29,409 nucleotides of DNA from Chitinophagaceae bacterium UBA1946 (GTDB lineage Bacteria > Bacteroidota > Bacteroidia > Chitinophagales > Chitinophagaceae). This document shows, piece by piece, positions 1 through 7,244 of the stretch. Where the stretch lies: assembly GCA_002336815.1 (NCBI GenBank), contig DDEU01000069.1:901-30309 (forward strand), given 5' to 3'. Each line of letters opens with the position of its first letter. The first letter of the stretch is position 1. A model generated the notes under the pieces. It ran no database searches, was not told the origin of the DNA, and saw nothing but the letters and a program-made list of their open reading frames with translations. The position numbers were made by a program, and so were the translations under genes.

Positions 1-787
1 TATCTCTTTGAGAAGCATTTACTTCCAATAAGGTATTCGCCTGCTCTGTATTGTAACAGCTAAAAAAGAACCAGCCATTCGACTTTCCTTTACCGGCATG
101 GCTGAGATCGAAGTTTACGCCAGGGCACTGGATCTGGAAAGCGATGTCCATTTTGCCATCTTCTTTTCCAACGCTGATAAAACTAAGATAGCCTTTGAAA
201 TTTTTCTTGTAGGTACTGATGGCCACGTCGCCATTGGCATCATCGGGTGGCACACTAAACCTCGTACCAGCCACTACATACTCCGTGTTTTCTGTAATAA
301 AAGGTGAACTGTGGTTGCCTGCACTATTAGGCAATTCGATGATCTCATTGGTACGGAAAGTAGAGAGATCGATCCTGGCAACACGGGGTGTATTGTTAGC
401 ATTGCCAAATATCCATCGGCCATCTACTTCACCATTTGTTTGTGATAGTTCGGTATGATGCAGATCGTCCCATGGCACAAAACCATGCGATGTGTTTAAC
501 ATAGGTTTGGTCTCTTCGCTGTAACCATAGCCCTTTTCAGGATCTACAGAAAATACAGGAATCACTCTCAACAATCTTCCGCTGGGCAATCCGTAAACGC
601 TCATTTGCCCGCTGAAGCCGCCGGATACAAAATTGTAAAAGGCATCGTATTTGCCCGGTGCTACATACGCTTTGGAGGCTGCATCTGCATTTACAGCAGA
701 GCCGGCATTTTTAGGTTTACAGGAATTGAATACCATTGCCACCAGCAATGCGATTGCAAGCGGCAGCAGTTGTTTTGAAAATTTCAT
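1..787 (-). CDS. nosZ: Nitrous oxide reductase NosZ, N-terminal part (runs off window start)
   Basis: Reduces N2O to N2 on the outer side of the cytoplasmic membrane, the last step of denitrification. Translated by eye from the minus strand: 262 residues from ATG at 787, still open at base 1. The family is usually about 640 residues, so roughly 60% is missing, including the C-terminal CuA domain. The N-terminus is a lipoprotein-type signal (hydrophobic stretch 6-20, then FNSC with Cys23), not the twin-arginine signal of classical NosZ; this points to the Sec-exported clade II type. NosZ hallmarks are DDLHH at 107-111, the NGEVDGRWIFGNANNTPR region at 118-135, AGNHSSPF with His159, and NFDLSHAGKGKSNGWF with His230. 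His110, His111 and His159 are the likely CuZ ligands seen here. It lies 99 bp downstream of the cytochrome c gene on the same strand, probably one operon. Confidence 0.95.
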   Translation of the reverse strand, partial: MKFSKQLLPLAIALLVAMVFNSCKPKNAGSAVNADAASKAYVAPGKYDAFYNFVSGGFSGQMSVYGLPSGRLLRVIPVFSVDPEKGYGYSEETKPMLNTSHGFVPWDDLHHTELSQTNGEVDGRWIFGNANNTPRVARIDLSTFRTNEIIELPNSAGNHSSPFITENTEYVVAGTRFSVPPDDANGDVAISTYKKNFKGYLSFISVGKEDGKMDIAFQIQCPGVNFDLSHAGKGKSNGWFFFSCYNTEQANTLLEVNASQRD

Positions 788-886
788 ATGATTCTTATTT
801 TGTTAGTTTAAAATTTGCTACAGGTGTAACGGAAGTCATCTATACCTGCTCAATATTCCCAATTCGCTGTTGACGATTACGATTCA

Positions 887-1363
887 CTATTTCACCCCGT
901 CGTTCTTACGCATGAACTCGTATAGCGCTCTTGCATCTTCATCTGCCAGGTTTTGATTGGGCATACGCACCAGGCATATTTCCAGCATGGCCTGTACTTT
1001 TGGATCCTTGTTGATCATGGCATCGGTATTGGTGGCAAAATTCATGATCCATTCCGGTGTATGCCTTCCCGTTACTCCCTTCCATCCCGGCCCTACCAGT
1101 TTTTCATCGGTGAGTTTATGACAACTGCTGCATTTTACACTGTACGTCTTTTCACCAACGGCTGCCATGGCCGCATCAAGGGTGGCAGGCACTTCCACTT
1201 TGGTGAACTTACCTTCTCCCCTGTTGGGATCGTAGGAAGGATTGCCATTTTCGGTTGTTTTTTTAGCATCATAGGGATCGGCAGCAGCATCTTTGCCGTT
1301 TTTGCCGCCACCGCAGGCTGCAAATACTACGCTTGCAGTAAGGATGACTATCAGTTTTTTCAT
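887..1363 (-). CDS. Class I c-type cytochrome lipoprotein, probable electron donor to NosZ
   Basis: A 158-residue exported mono-haem cytochrome c. The lipoprotein signal is residues 1-17, ending VFAAC with Cys17 as the lipidation site. A flexible, charged, low-complexity linker (about 20-55) is followed by a cytochrome c domain. The haem motif CSSCH is at 78-82 and the probable axial methionine is Met134 in VRMPNQ. It is upstream of nosZ on the same strand; small cytochromes c are common neighbours of clade II nosZ, where they are thought to pass electrons to the reductase. That role is inferred from position. The start ATG at 1363 gives a good signal peptide. A weak -7-like box (TAAAATTG, minus strand 1403-1396) lies 33 bp upstream. 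Confidence 0.9.
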   Translation of the reverse strand: MKKLIVILTASVVFAACGGGKNGKDAAADPYDAKKTTENGNPSYDPNRGEGKFTKVEVPATLDAAMAAVGEKTYSVKCSSCHKLTDEKLVGPGWKGVTGRHTPEWIMNFATNTDAMINKDPKVQAMLEICLVRMPNQNLADEDARALYEFMRKNDGVK

Positions 1364-1447
1364 AATAAATGTTTTAGGTTTAAAATTTGACAGTGCAATT
1401 TTACTCCACGCATTTCCCGTGATTTATGCGTTCAATCATACTGCTTG

Positions 1448-1463
1448 CTTTTTCATGAAAAAG
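1448..1463. promoter_or_regulatory. 16-bp perfect palindrome between cytochrome c and Crp/Fnr genes
   Basis: CTTTTTCATGAAAAAG reads the same on both strands. It sits in the divergent intergenic region, centre 36 bp from the centre of the second dyad at 1482-1501. It could be an operator, but AT-rich palindromes can arise by chance. Confidence 0.35.
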
Positions 1464-1481
1464 GCCGTAGGTTTATAGCAG

Positions 1482-1501
1482 AACATGACAATAATCATGT
1501 T
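1482..1501. promoter_or_regulatory. Putative Crp/Fnr-family operator in the divergent cytochrome c / crp region
   Basis: Perfect 7-bp arms AACATGA and TCATGTT separated by 6 bp. The TGA-N6-TCA core has the spacing used by Crp/Fnr dimers and also fits TGA(T/C)-N4-ATCA, the pattern found before the next two genes. The centre (1491.5) is about 62-65 bp upstream of the transcription start predicted from the -7 box at 1543-1550, compatible with class I activation or autoregulation. Confidence 0.55.
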
Positions 1502-1542
1502 TCTGCCTTCCCAATATCACTGCTTCCCCGCTTAATCGCCTA

Positions 1543-1550
1543 TAGTTTTG
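1543..1550 (+). promoter_or_regulatory. Bacteroidetes-type -7 box for the Crp/Fnr gene
   Basis: TAGTTTTG is an exact match to TAnnTTTG. It would place transcription start near 1554-1557, about 15 nt before ATG 1571. This argues against the longer reading frame from TTG 1445. No clear -33 TTTG is visible at 19-20 bp spacing. Confidence 0.5.
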
Positions 1551-1570
1551 AACTTCAGGAAAAATATTGT

Positions 1571-2167
1571 ATGACAATTGATACCGATACGCTGCTAGCC
1601 ATGGGCGCCACTTATAAAAAAGTTAGTGCCGGCGAATTGATCTTCAACGAGGGGAGTGTATGTTCATTCTACTACCAGTTAGAAAGCGGTTCGGTAAGAT
1701 GGTCCAATATTGATGATGAGGGCAATGAGTTTATCCAGAATGTGATTGAACCAGGCGACTGTTTTGGTGAATTGCCGTTGTTTGATGACCTGCCCTATGC
1801 AGCCAGCGCCATAGCGGAAACAGATTCGGTAGTGATCCGCCTGCACCGCTCACAGTTCAATCAATTGATCCTTGAAAGACCTGATATACATTTTAACTTT
1901 ACAAGATTGATGGCAGAGCGGTTACGTTTTAAATTCATGCTGCTGAAAGAATTGTCGCACCACGATCCCGAACAGAGCATTACCAAACTGCTTGCTTATT
2001 TTAAAGAAAACAAAAAGAACATTTGCAGCAAATGCAACAAGGTGAATCTTACCCGCCAGCAGATCGCCAACATGACGGGGCTCAGGGTGGAAACGGTGAT
2101 CAGGACCATTCGCAGCCTGCATGATAAAGGAGAACTCAAAATCCAAAAAGGCAAAGTCTATTGTTGA
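1571..2167 (+). CDS. Crp/Fnr-family transcriptional regulator
   Basis: 198 residues from ATG 1571. The cyclic-nucleotide-binding-like beta-barrel spans about 10-100, the dimerisation helix about 105-130, and a winged helix-turn-helix about 158-195. The recognition helix contains LRVETVIR (171-178). Glu174 and Arg178 match the E and R with which Fnr and Crp read TGA half-sites, agreeing with the TGAnnnnnnTCA sites upstream of this gene and of the next two. The N-terminal cysteine cluster of E. coli Fnr is absent; there is instead a CSKC pair (Cys152, Cys155) just before the HTH, plus Cys31 and Cys64. Its position beside nosZ and RIC suggests control of denitrification or NO response (DNR/NnrR-like role), which is inference. 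The frame is open upstream to TTG 1445, but the -7 box and the domain boundary favour 1571. Confidence 0.9.
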   Translation: MTIDTDTLLAMGATYKKVSAGELIFNEGSVCSFYYQLESGSVRWSNIDDEGNEFIQNVIEPGDCFGELPLFDDLPYAASAIAETDSVVIRLHRSQFNQLILERPDIHFNFTRLMAERLRFKFMLLKELSHHDPEQSITKLLAYFKENKKNICSKCNKVNLTRQQIANMTGLRVETVIRTIRSLHDKGELKIQKGKVYC

Positions 2168-2362
2168 GGGGATTCCCTGAAACAATCCGTTTTATTTCTT
2201 CCACGCCTTCACAACTTACATTTTATCTTATACACAGGAGTGCCTGTTTATCGTAATATGCTTGCTTCGATCTTCCTGCCGGAGAAGTATAAGTTGATCT
2301 GCTGCCGCACAAATAAAATACCTGTGATGAATAGCCCGCCGAAGGGTAAATTTTTATCATTA

Positions 2363-2374
2363 TGATTTGAATCA
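2363..2374. promoter_or_regulatory. Fnr-type box upstream of the membrane protein gene
   Basis: TGAT-TTGA-ATCA matches the inner 8 of the 10 consensus bases of TTGAT-N4-ATCAA. Its centre (2368.5) is 52.5 bp before ATG 2421 and about 41.5 bp before the transcription start expected from the -7 box at 2398-2405, the class II activation distance. Confidence 0.65.
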
Positions 2375-2397
2375 CAAGATCCTCCTTTACCCGGCAG

Positions 2398-2405
2398 TTA
2401 CTTTG
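2398..2405 (+). promoter_or_regulatory. -7 box for the membrane protein gene
   Basis: TTACTTTG matches TAnnTTTG at 5 of the 6 specified bases and would give a start near 2410 with an 11-nt leader to ATG 2421. The Fnr-type box takes the place of a -33 element. Confidence 0.45.
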
Positions 2406-2420
2406 CGTAAACAATTTACC

Positions 2421-3635
2421 ATGCAGTTACTGCAACGCTATACAAGGATCGCCCTGCTCAATTTACTTTTTGTAGCGTTGATCGGTGTAATCTTAAGATA
2501 CAAGATCGCTTTCTCTCTTCCCTTTATCGATCAGAAACATTTACTGCGCGGCCATTCACACTTTGCATTCGCAGGCTGGGTTACACATGCCATCATGCTA
2601 TTGCTGGTAAATTACCTGGCAGCTCAAAAGGGAGATCAAATGATCAGCAGGTACAAATGGGTGATCAACGCCAACCTGGTTACTGCCTACGGAATGCTGA
2701 TCAGCTTTCCGGTACAGGGCTATGGAGTCTGCTCCATTCTTTTTTCTACCCTTTCCATTTTCGTCTCGTATGTATTTGCAGTGATGTACTGGAAAGACCT
2801 CAACAGTCTTGCAGAAAAATCGATCGGTCACTGGTGGATGAAAGCCGCCTTGCTGTTCAATGCGCTCTCTTCAGCCGGCGCTTTTTCACTAGCCTTAATG
2901 ATGGCAACCAAAAACCTGCACCAGGACTGGTACCTGGCATCGGTGTATTTCTTTTTGCACTTTCAATACAACGGCTGGTTCTTCTTTGCCTGTATGGGTT
3001 TGGCAACAGCAAAATTTCTACCTGGGGTTAAGCTGTCTACACAAAAAAAGATATTCTGGTTGTTTGCATCCGCCTGCATCCCTGCCTATGTATTATCAGC
3101 GCTGTGGTTACCCATACCAGGCTGGGCCTATGTTATCGTGATACTGGCTGCATTCAGCCAGGCAACAGGATGGGTCCTTGTTGTGAGGCAAATAAAAATA
3201 CAAGCCCCATTTATCCGCAGCATTACCGGGAAAAGTGCTGCCTTGCTGATCACACTGAGCTGCATAGCACTGAGCATTAAACTGCTGCTGCAGCTTGGCT
3301 CTACCGTACCTGCATTGAGTACGGTTGCGTTTGGTTTCAGGCCAATCGTGATCGGGTACCTGCACCTGATCTTGCTGGGTGTGATCAGTTTATTCCTGCT
3401 CGGTTTTATGATCACAGAAAAGCTGATCCTTGTAGAAAATGTTGTTGCACTTAGTGCTGTTAAAGCATTTTCCGGCGCCGTTATCCTGAATGAATTGCTG
3501 TTGATGATACAGGGCATTGCTGCCATGACCTACACAGCAGTGCCTTTGATCGATTCATTATTGCTGATGGCAGCCATCGCTTTACTTGCCGGCATTTTTT
3601 TATTCAACTTGAGTCAACAAAAAACAACTAAGTGA
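2421..3635 (+). CDS. Polytopic membrane protein with intramembrane histidines, distantly haem-copper-oxidase-like
   Basis: 404 residues with about 11-12 hydrophobic segments. I do not recognise a named family with certainty. Three histidine motifs lie in or at the ends of membrane segments: GHSHFAFAGW with His45 and His47, HFQYNGW with His180, and GYLHLILLG with His315. The first resembles the AHxHLxxxGW-type motif of haem-copper oxidase/NO reductase relatives, so a haem-binding or NO-related role is possible; the sequence does not match NnrS (WHxHEMLFG). ATG 2421 was chosen over the upstream TTG at 2367 because TTG 2367 lies inside the Fnr-type box. Its stop codon TGA forms the first bases of the box for the next gene, ric. 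Gene order (regulator, this gene, RIC) and matching promoter architecture suggest a role in nitrosative stress or denitrification. Confidence 0.8.
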   Translation: MQLLQRYTRIALLNLLFVALIGVILRYKIAFSLPFIDQKHLLRGHSHFAFAGWVTHAIMLLLVNYLAAQKGDQMISRYKWVINANLVTAYGMLISFPVQGYGVCSILFSTLSIFVSYVFAVMYWKDLNSLAEKSIGHWWMKAALLFNALSSAGAFSLALMMATKNLHQDWYLASVYFFLHFQYNGWFFFACMGLATAKFLPGVKLSTQKKIFWLFASACIPAYVLSALWLPIPGWAYVIVILAAFSQATGWVLVVRQIKIQAPFIRSITGKSAALLITLSCIALSIKLLLQLGSTVPALSTVAFGFRPIVIGYLHLILLGVISLFLLGFMITEKLILVENVVALSAVKAFSGAVILNELLLMIQGIAAMTYTAVPLIDSLLLMAAIALLAGIFLFNLSQQKTTK

Positions 3636-3644
3636 TCACGATCA
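3633..3644. promoter_or_regulatory. Fnr-type box upstream of ric
   Basis: TGAT-CACG-ATCA, with the stop codon of the upstream gene as its first three bases. Its centre (3638.5) is 53.5 bp before ATG 3692, almost the same as the 52.5 bp of the box at 2363-2374. A degenerate -7 box, CACCTTTA at 3668-3675, lies at exactly the offset seen for the upstream gene. Confidence 0.6.
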
Positions 3645-3691
3645 TAAAAACAGTTATTAAACCGATTCACCTTTACAAAAAATTTATACTT

Positions 3692-4414
3692 ATGACAAAC
3701 ATTGCAGAACAAACACTGGCCTCCATCGTAACATCGCACCACCAGACCGTACCGGTATTGGAAAAATACAACCTCGATTTTTGCTGCAAGGGCAAGCGCA
3801 CGCTGGCACAGGCCTGCACCGAAAAAGGACTTTCCATTGAAGCAATTTTACAGGAACTTGAACTCAGCACAGCGCAAAGCAACGCTTCGGATTTTTCGTC
3901 AATGAATGCGGAACAGTTGATACAGCATATTTTACTGCGCCATCATTTTTATGTAAAACAATCAATGCCCACGATACAGGATCACCTGGTTAAAGTAGCC
4001 ACCAAACACGGCGAACGCTTCTCCTACATGTACGAAGTGCTTAACCTGTTCATGCACTTACGTGGAGAAATGAGCATGCACCTGCAAAAAGAAGAAACGA
4101 TATTGTTCCCAAGAATAAAAGAAGTGGAATCGCTGCATCATTTTAACCAGAAAAGAAATATCGATGCCAATTATATCTTTGGTCCCGTGGAAGTAATGGA
4201 AAAGGAACATGACGAAGCCGGAGATGTTTTATATAAAATAAGAGAACTTACCGGCAATTACTCAGCGCCTGCAGATGCCTGCACCACTTTTAAAGTTTGC
4301 CTGGCAGAGTTAAAAGAGTTTGAGGAAGACCTGCACCAGCACGTACATCTTGAAAACAATTTACTGTTTCCACTCGCTGAGAAAATGTTGACTGGTATCA
4401 GGTCGTCCCTGTAA
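3692..4414 (+). CDS. ric: Iron-sulfur cluster repair di-iron protein RIC (ScdA/YtfE family)
   Basis: 240-residue cytoplasmic protein that helps repair iron-sulfur clusters damaged by nitric oxide or oxidants. The N-terminal ScdA_N/DUF542 domain (about 3-55) carries the LDFCCKG motif with Cys31-Cys32. A hemerythrin-like di-iron four-helix domain follows, with ligand candidates His84/His85, His130 and Glu134 (MHLQKEE), His173 (EHDEAG), and His217/His219 with Glu221 (HVHLENN). All expected ligand positions are present, and the length is close to E. coli YtfE. ATG 3692 was preferred over GTG 3632, which lies just before and inside the Fnr-type box region. The promoter layout suggests Fnr-family control together with the upstream membrane protein. 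Confidence 0.93.
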   Translation: MTNIAEQTLASIVTSHHQTVPVLEKYNLDFCCKGKRTLAQACTEKGLSIEAILQELELSTAQSNASDFSSMNAEQLIQHILLRHHFYVKQSMPTIQDHLVKVATKHGERFSYMYEVLNLFMHLRGEMSMHLQKEETILFPRIKEVESLHHFNQKRNIDANYIFGPVEVMEKEHDEAGDVLYKIRELTGNYSAPADACTTFKVCLAELKEFEEDLHQHVHLENNLLFPLAEKMLTGIRSSL

Positions 4415-4456
4415 CGAATACTTAGCTATCGAAAAATTGTGAAGGCAGGTGAACAA

Positions 4457-5734
4457 TTATTGAATGTGAGGAACAGTTTGTGTTCTGTTATCGATCAGTT
4501 CCTTGTGTTTGCCATTCTTTATAACGACGAATGGTTCATTTAATTTTATCTGGTACTGGTTAAAGGAGGCATTTTTGCGGAGCAATTCAAGGTATTTATT
4601 GTAGTAAGCAGGATCTTCTTGCTCCGTGTGAATATTCAGCACCAGCATATCATGATCATACTGCAACTGGTAACGTTTAATGGAGGTGTCCTTTGAAAAA
4701 ATAATACCAAAAAAAGACGCATGCAGTATGTTGTTCTTTTTATCTATTACAATATCTGCCTGCCGGCCAACAACACTTTTTATCAACGGGAACCCCCTTT
4801 TACAAGGGCAGCTTTCATCGCTCATTTGTACAAGGTCGTTTGTATTGTAACGAAGCATAATAAAACCTTCATTGGAAAGATCAGTACTTATTAATGCTCC
4901 GTTATCCATTACTTCATAAGCGGCCCGGGTATTGATGAGGTGCATTTTGCCAAATTCGCATTCAAATGCTGATATGCCTGCTTCGTTGCATCCATACTGA
5001 TCATACACTCTTACGCCGAAAGCTTTTTCAATGGAAGCTCTTACAACTGGAGTGAGTACTTCAGCAGTTGTAACAATACCACGAAGATGAGGGAATTTTA
5101 AAGCCGGCCGCTGATTCAGGTATTCTGCCAAAGCAGCTATCGCATTTGCATAACCATACATCACGGTGGCCTTGCTGCGGTTTAGCTTAAAAGTGTAGTC
5201 ATCCAATACCTGGTTATTAAGCGGGGAGGCATAAAACACTGCCGCATTCATCAATTTGTAAAAAAGTTTATACTTCCAGCCTGCTTTTACCAACGATGTG
5301 CCGGCAAAAAACACAACCTTGTCACCCAACTTGTAGCCGGCAGTTTCCCAGCTTAACAGTATGCCCGCCCATAGATATGATTGCGATGTTTTAGTGGTGT
5401 AATATTCAAATGGCGAAGCAGTGCTTCCGCCTGTTGTTTTTCGGGCAAGTTTTTCTTTACACGAACGGTTTATAAATCCATCAAAGTTGGCCGTAATGTG
5501 ATCTTTTGAAAGCACAGGAAGCTGGTGATAGTCTTCAAATGAACTGTAGAACGGTGTAAAGTGTTTTGCCTGCTCAACAATAGAAGCTAGTTTTTTTTGC
5601 TGAATTGCTGCAAGTTCATCTGCCGGCAGGTATTGCTGACGTCTCAGCTCATTCAGCACTTTTACAATGCTGGTTCCTCTTAACAGATCTATCAGCAAAA
5701 AGCGGATGCGCCCTGCTGGTGAAAAATATGACAT
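4457..5734 (-). CDS. CapK/PaaK-like adenylate-forming enzyme (ANL superfamily)
   Basis: 425 residues resembling phenylacetate-CoA ligase and CapK proteins, which activate a carboxylate by adenylation. Motifs seen: the phosphate-binding loop RKTTGGSTASPF at 98-109, YDQYGCNEAG at 244-253, RYNTNDLV at 295-302 in place of the usual Y-TGD-type motif, SVVGRQAD at 320-327, and a C-terminal NGKHKELI at 407-414 that may hold the catalytic lysine. CapK-type members often act in surface polysaccharide or lipid assembly; the substrate cannot be read here. Convergent with ric (42 bp between stops) and 99 bp downstream of the Smr gene on the same strand, so possibly co-transcribed with it. Confidence 0.85.
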   Translation of the reverse strand: MSYFSPAGRIRFLLIDLLRGTSIVKVLNELRRQQYLPADELAAIQQKKLASIVEQAKHFTPFYSSFEDYHQLPVLSKDHITANFDGFINRSCKEKLARKTTGGSTASPFEYYTTKTSQSYLWAGILLSWETAGYKLGDKVVFFAGTSLVKAGWKYKLFYKLMNAAVFYASPLNNQVLDDYTFKLNRSKATVMYGYANAIAALAEYLNQRPALKFPHLRGIVTTAEVLTPVVRASIEKAFGVRVYDQYGCNEAGISAFECEFGKMHLINTRAAYEVMDNGALISTDLSNEGFIMLRYNTNDLVQMSDESCPCKRGFPLIKSVVGRQADIVIDKKNNILHASFFGIIFSKDTSIKRYQLQYDHDMLVLNIHTEQEDPAYYNKYLELLRKNASFNQYQIKLNEPFVVIKNGKHKELIDNRTQTVPHIQ

Positions 5735-5833
5735 GCAAACACAGTTTAGCTTAAATAAAATATCTTTTCGGTATAGGCAGGGGGAACAGTGCTAAACATA
5801 CAAAAAAAAACAGGACTGCGTGTTGTTTTCGGG

Positions 5834-6853
5834 TCAATATGAGAAATAAATTTCTGTGGCACCATACCCGTATGCAGGCGTGTATTGGTTCACGAAAGAC
5901 TTGACTTCTCTTTTTGTACGCAGGATCGAGTGGATCTCGTCCCTCAGTTTTCCCGCCCCCACACCATGGATAATGATAAGAGAAGACTGGTGGTGAGAAA
6001 CGGCCAGCTCATAAAATTTTTCAAATTCTTTTAACTGGATACTCAGGATCTCGAAGTTGCTGAGGTGTTTCCAGCTATCTGTGAGCTTCTCAATATGAAG
6101 GTCTACCACGGAACGGGGTGGCGCAAGATGTTCTTTTATTTTAGCCAGGTCGTATATCCTGAAGCCTGCATTGCCCAGTTTGCCAAGGTCAGCTTTTTCC
6201 TCGTCGGTTTTATCAGGGTAGGTATCAAACAGCAGGTAAGAAAAAGTAGGCTCGTTCTTCGCCCTGATCTCTTCAATTTTTTTGAACAACTGTTTGCCTT
6301 TTATTTTCAGGGAAGTTTCAAAATAAGGCGCTTTCTTTTTATCCGGCACGGCAAGGGAAAATTCTACGGCAAAACGGGGATTGTCGCTCAGGTCTTCAAA
6401 CAGCACATCATGCAGATAAAAATCCTGTTGCGGCAATAAAGTATTATTGAGTTCAAAATTACTCTGGCCATTAAAAAAAAGGTCGTACCGGAAATCAAAT
6501 TGCGTATTGGTTTGGTTGTGCAGGTGGATCCTGAACTTTTCCACTACATCATCATCAAAAATATCCTTGTCGAATATGGGCAGAAAACTCAGGAACACCC
6601 CTTTTTCTTCTACCTGCTTTGGTTTAATGGAAGGCTTCTCCCTTTTCACATCATCAATGAAAATCTTCTTTATGTCTGCCTTCCGTTTCTCGGTGAACAT
6701 TTTGAAATATGGAAAATCTATCTGGTCGAGATAAGCAGGAAAACGCACTCCCTTTACCTCGATCATTACCATTTGCTCATTGATGATCTCCACCACCTTT
6801 CCGTCTTCATTGGTATGCGTTACAATTATCTTATCGCCCGGTTCGTATTTCAT
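5834..6853 (-). CDS. DUF2027 domain protein with C-terminal Smr domain
   Basis: 339 residues from ATG 6853. The N-terminal part (DUF2027, Bacteroidetes-specific) opens with a small beta-barrel-like segment MKYEPGDKIIVTHTNEDG. A beta-rich middle region follows, and the C-terminal Smr domain has DLHIEKL near 256 and HGVGAGKLRDEIHSIL near 297. Smr domains are nucleic-acid nicking or binding modules, also found at the end of MutS2; the exact role of this stand-alone form is not known to me. The frame is open to a TTG at 6889, but a perfect -7 box at 6894-6887 would place transcription start near 6882, inside that extension. A good AAGGAG lies 13 nt before ATG 6853, so I take 6853. Confidence 0.85.
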   Translation of the reverse strand: MKYEPGDKIIVTHTNEDGKVVEIINEQMVMIEVKGVRFPAYLDQIDFPYFKMFTEKRKADIKKIFIDDVKREKPSIKPKQVEEKGVFLSFLPIFDKDIFDDDVVEKFRIHLHNQTNTQFDFRYDLFFNGQSNFELNNTLLPQQDFYLHDVLFEDLSDNPRFAVEFSLAVPDKKKAPYFETSLKIKGKQLFKKIEEIRAKNEPTFSYLLFDTYPDKTDEEKADLGKLGNAGFRIYDLAKIKEHLAPPRSVVDLHIEKLTDSWKHLSNFEILSIQLKEFEKFYELAVSHHQSSLIIIHGVGAGKLRDEIHSILRTKREVKSFVNQYTPAYGYGATEIYFSY

Positions 6854-6886
6854 TACCTGTTGTTGCTCCTTTTTTGAAAATAACTG

Positions 6887-6894
6887 CAAAGTTA
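6887..6894 (-). promoter_or_regulatory. -7 box of the DUF2027-Smr gene
   Basis: TAACTTTG on the minus strand is an exact TAnnTTTG match, giving a start near 6882 and a leader of about 29 nt. A TTGG 20 bp upstream (plus 6915-6918) is a poor -33 candidate. Confidence 0.5.
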
Positions 6895-7244
6895 TGTCCG
6901 AAAACCTGTTTATACCAATTGAATAAACAAATAATCGCTTTCCGGTGAAATAAAGGTTACCTTCACCGGGTAGGTAGATGCCGGCTTTTGTAATTGAATG
7001 ATCATCTTTTCTTGCTTTTTTTCTTACATCTGCAAATCCCCTGGTTCGTTTCGTTGATTTTCCGGCATACCTGGCAAAGGCCGGTTTAAAACTTTACAAA
7101 GCAAGCAATAGCAGTTTAGTGGCTTCTATAGGATGAAAGATGTTGAACATGCACGTAGAAAAGTTGGGTAAGACTGGCCAATATCTTAAGCATCCTGGTA
7201 AATCTAATAATTCGATTCAATTATATCTTGAAAAAAACAACATT
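6895..7244. other. Divergent intergenic region between the Smr gene and the small conserved gene
   Basis: About 350 bp without a supported gene. It contains an inverted repeat with 8-bp arms CCGGTGAA (6942-6949) and TTCACCGG (6962-6969), upstream of the Smr promoter, with a smaller dyad AGGT-T-ACCT nested in its loop. A reading frame from ATG 7140 extends in frame into the next gene but looks like leader sequence, not protein. Confidence 0.5.

Noticed and set aside
953..1390. 145-residue plus-strand frame over the cytochrome c gene
   Set aside because: Antisense shadow of a clear cytochrome c with signal peptide, CxxCH and Met ligand; no recognisable protein features of its own.
1445..1570. 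N-terminal extension of the Crp/Fnr protein from TTG
   Set aside because: It would lie across the predicted operator and promoter and adds no family-like sequence.
6854..6889. 12-residue extension of the Smr protein from TTG
   Set aside because: The -7 box at 6894-6887 would place the transcript start inside it; ATG 6853 has a better upstream signal.
7140..7244. 35-residue extension of the small conserved protein from ATG 7140
   Set aside because: The extra sequence is not protein-like compared with the conserved start at 7245, though it cannot be excluded.
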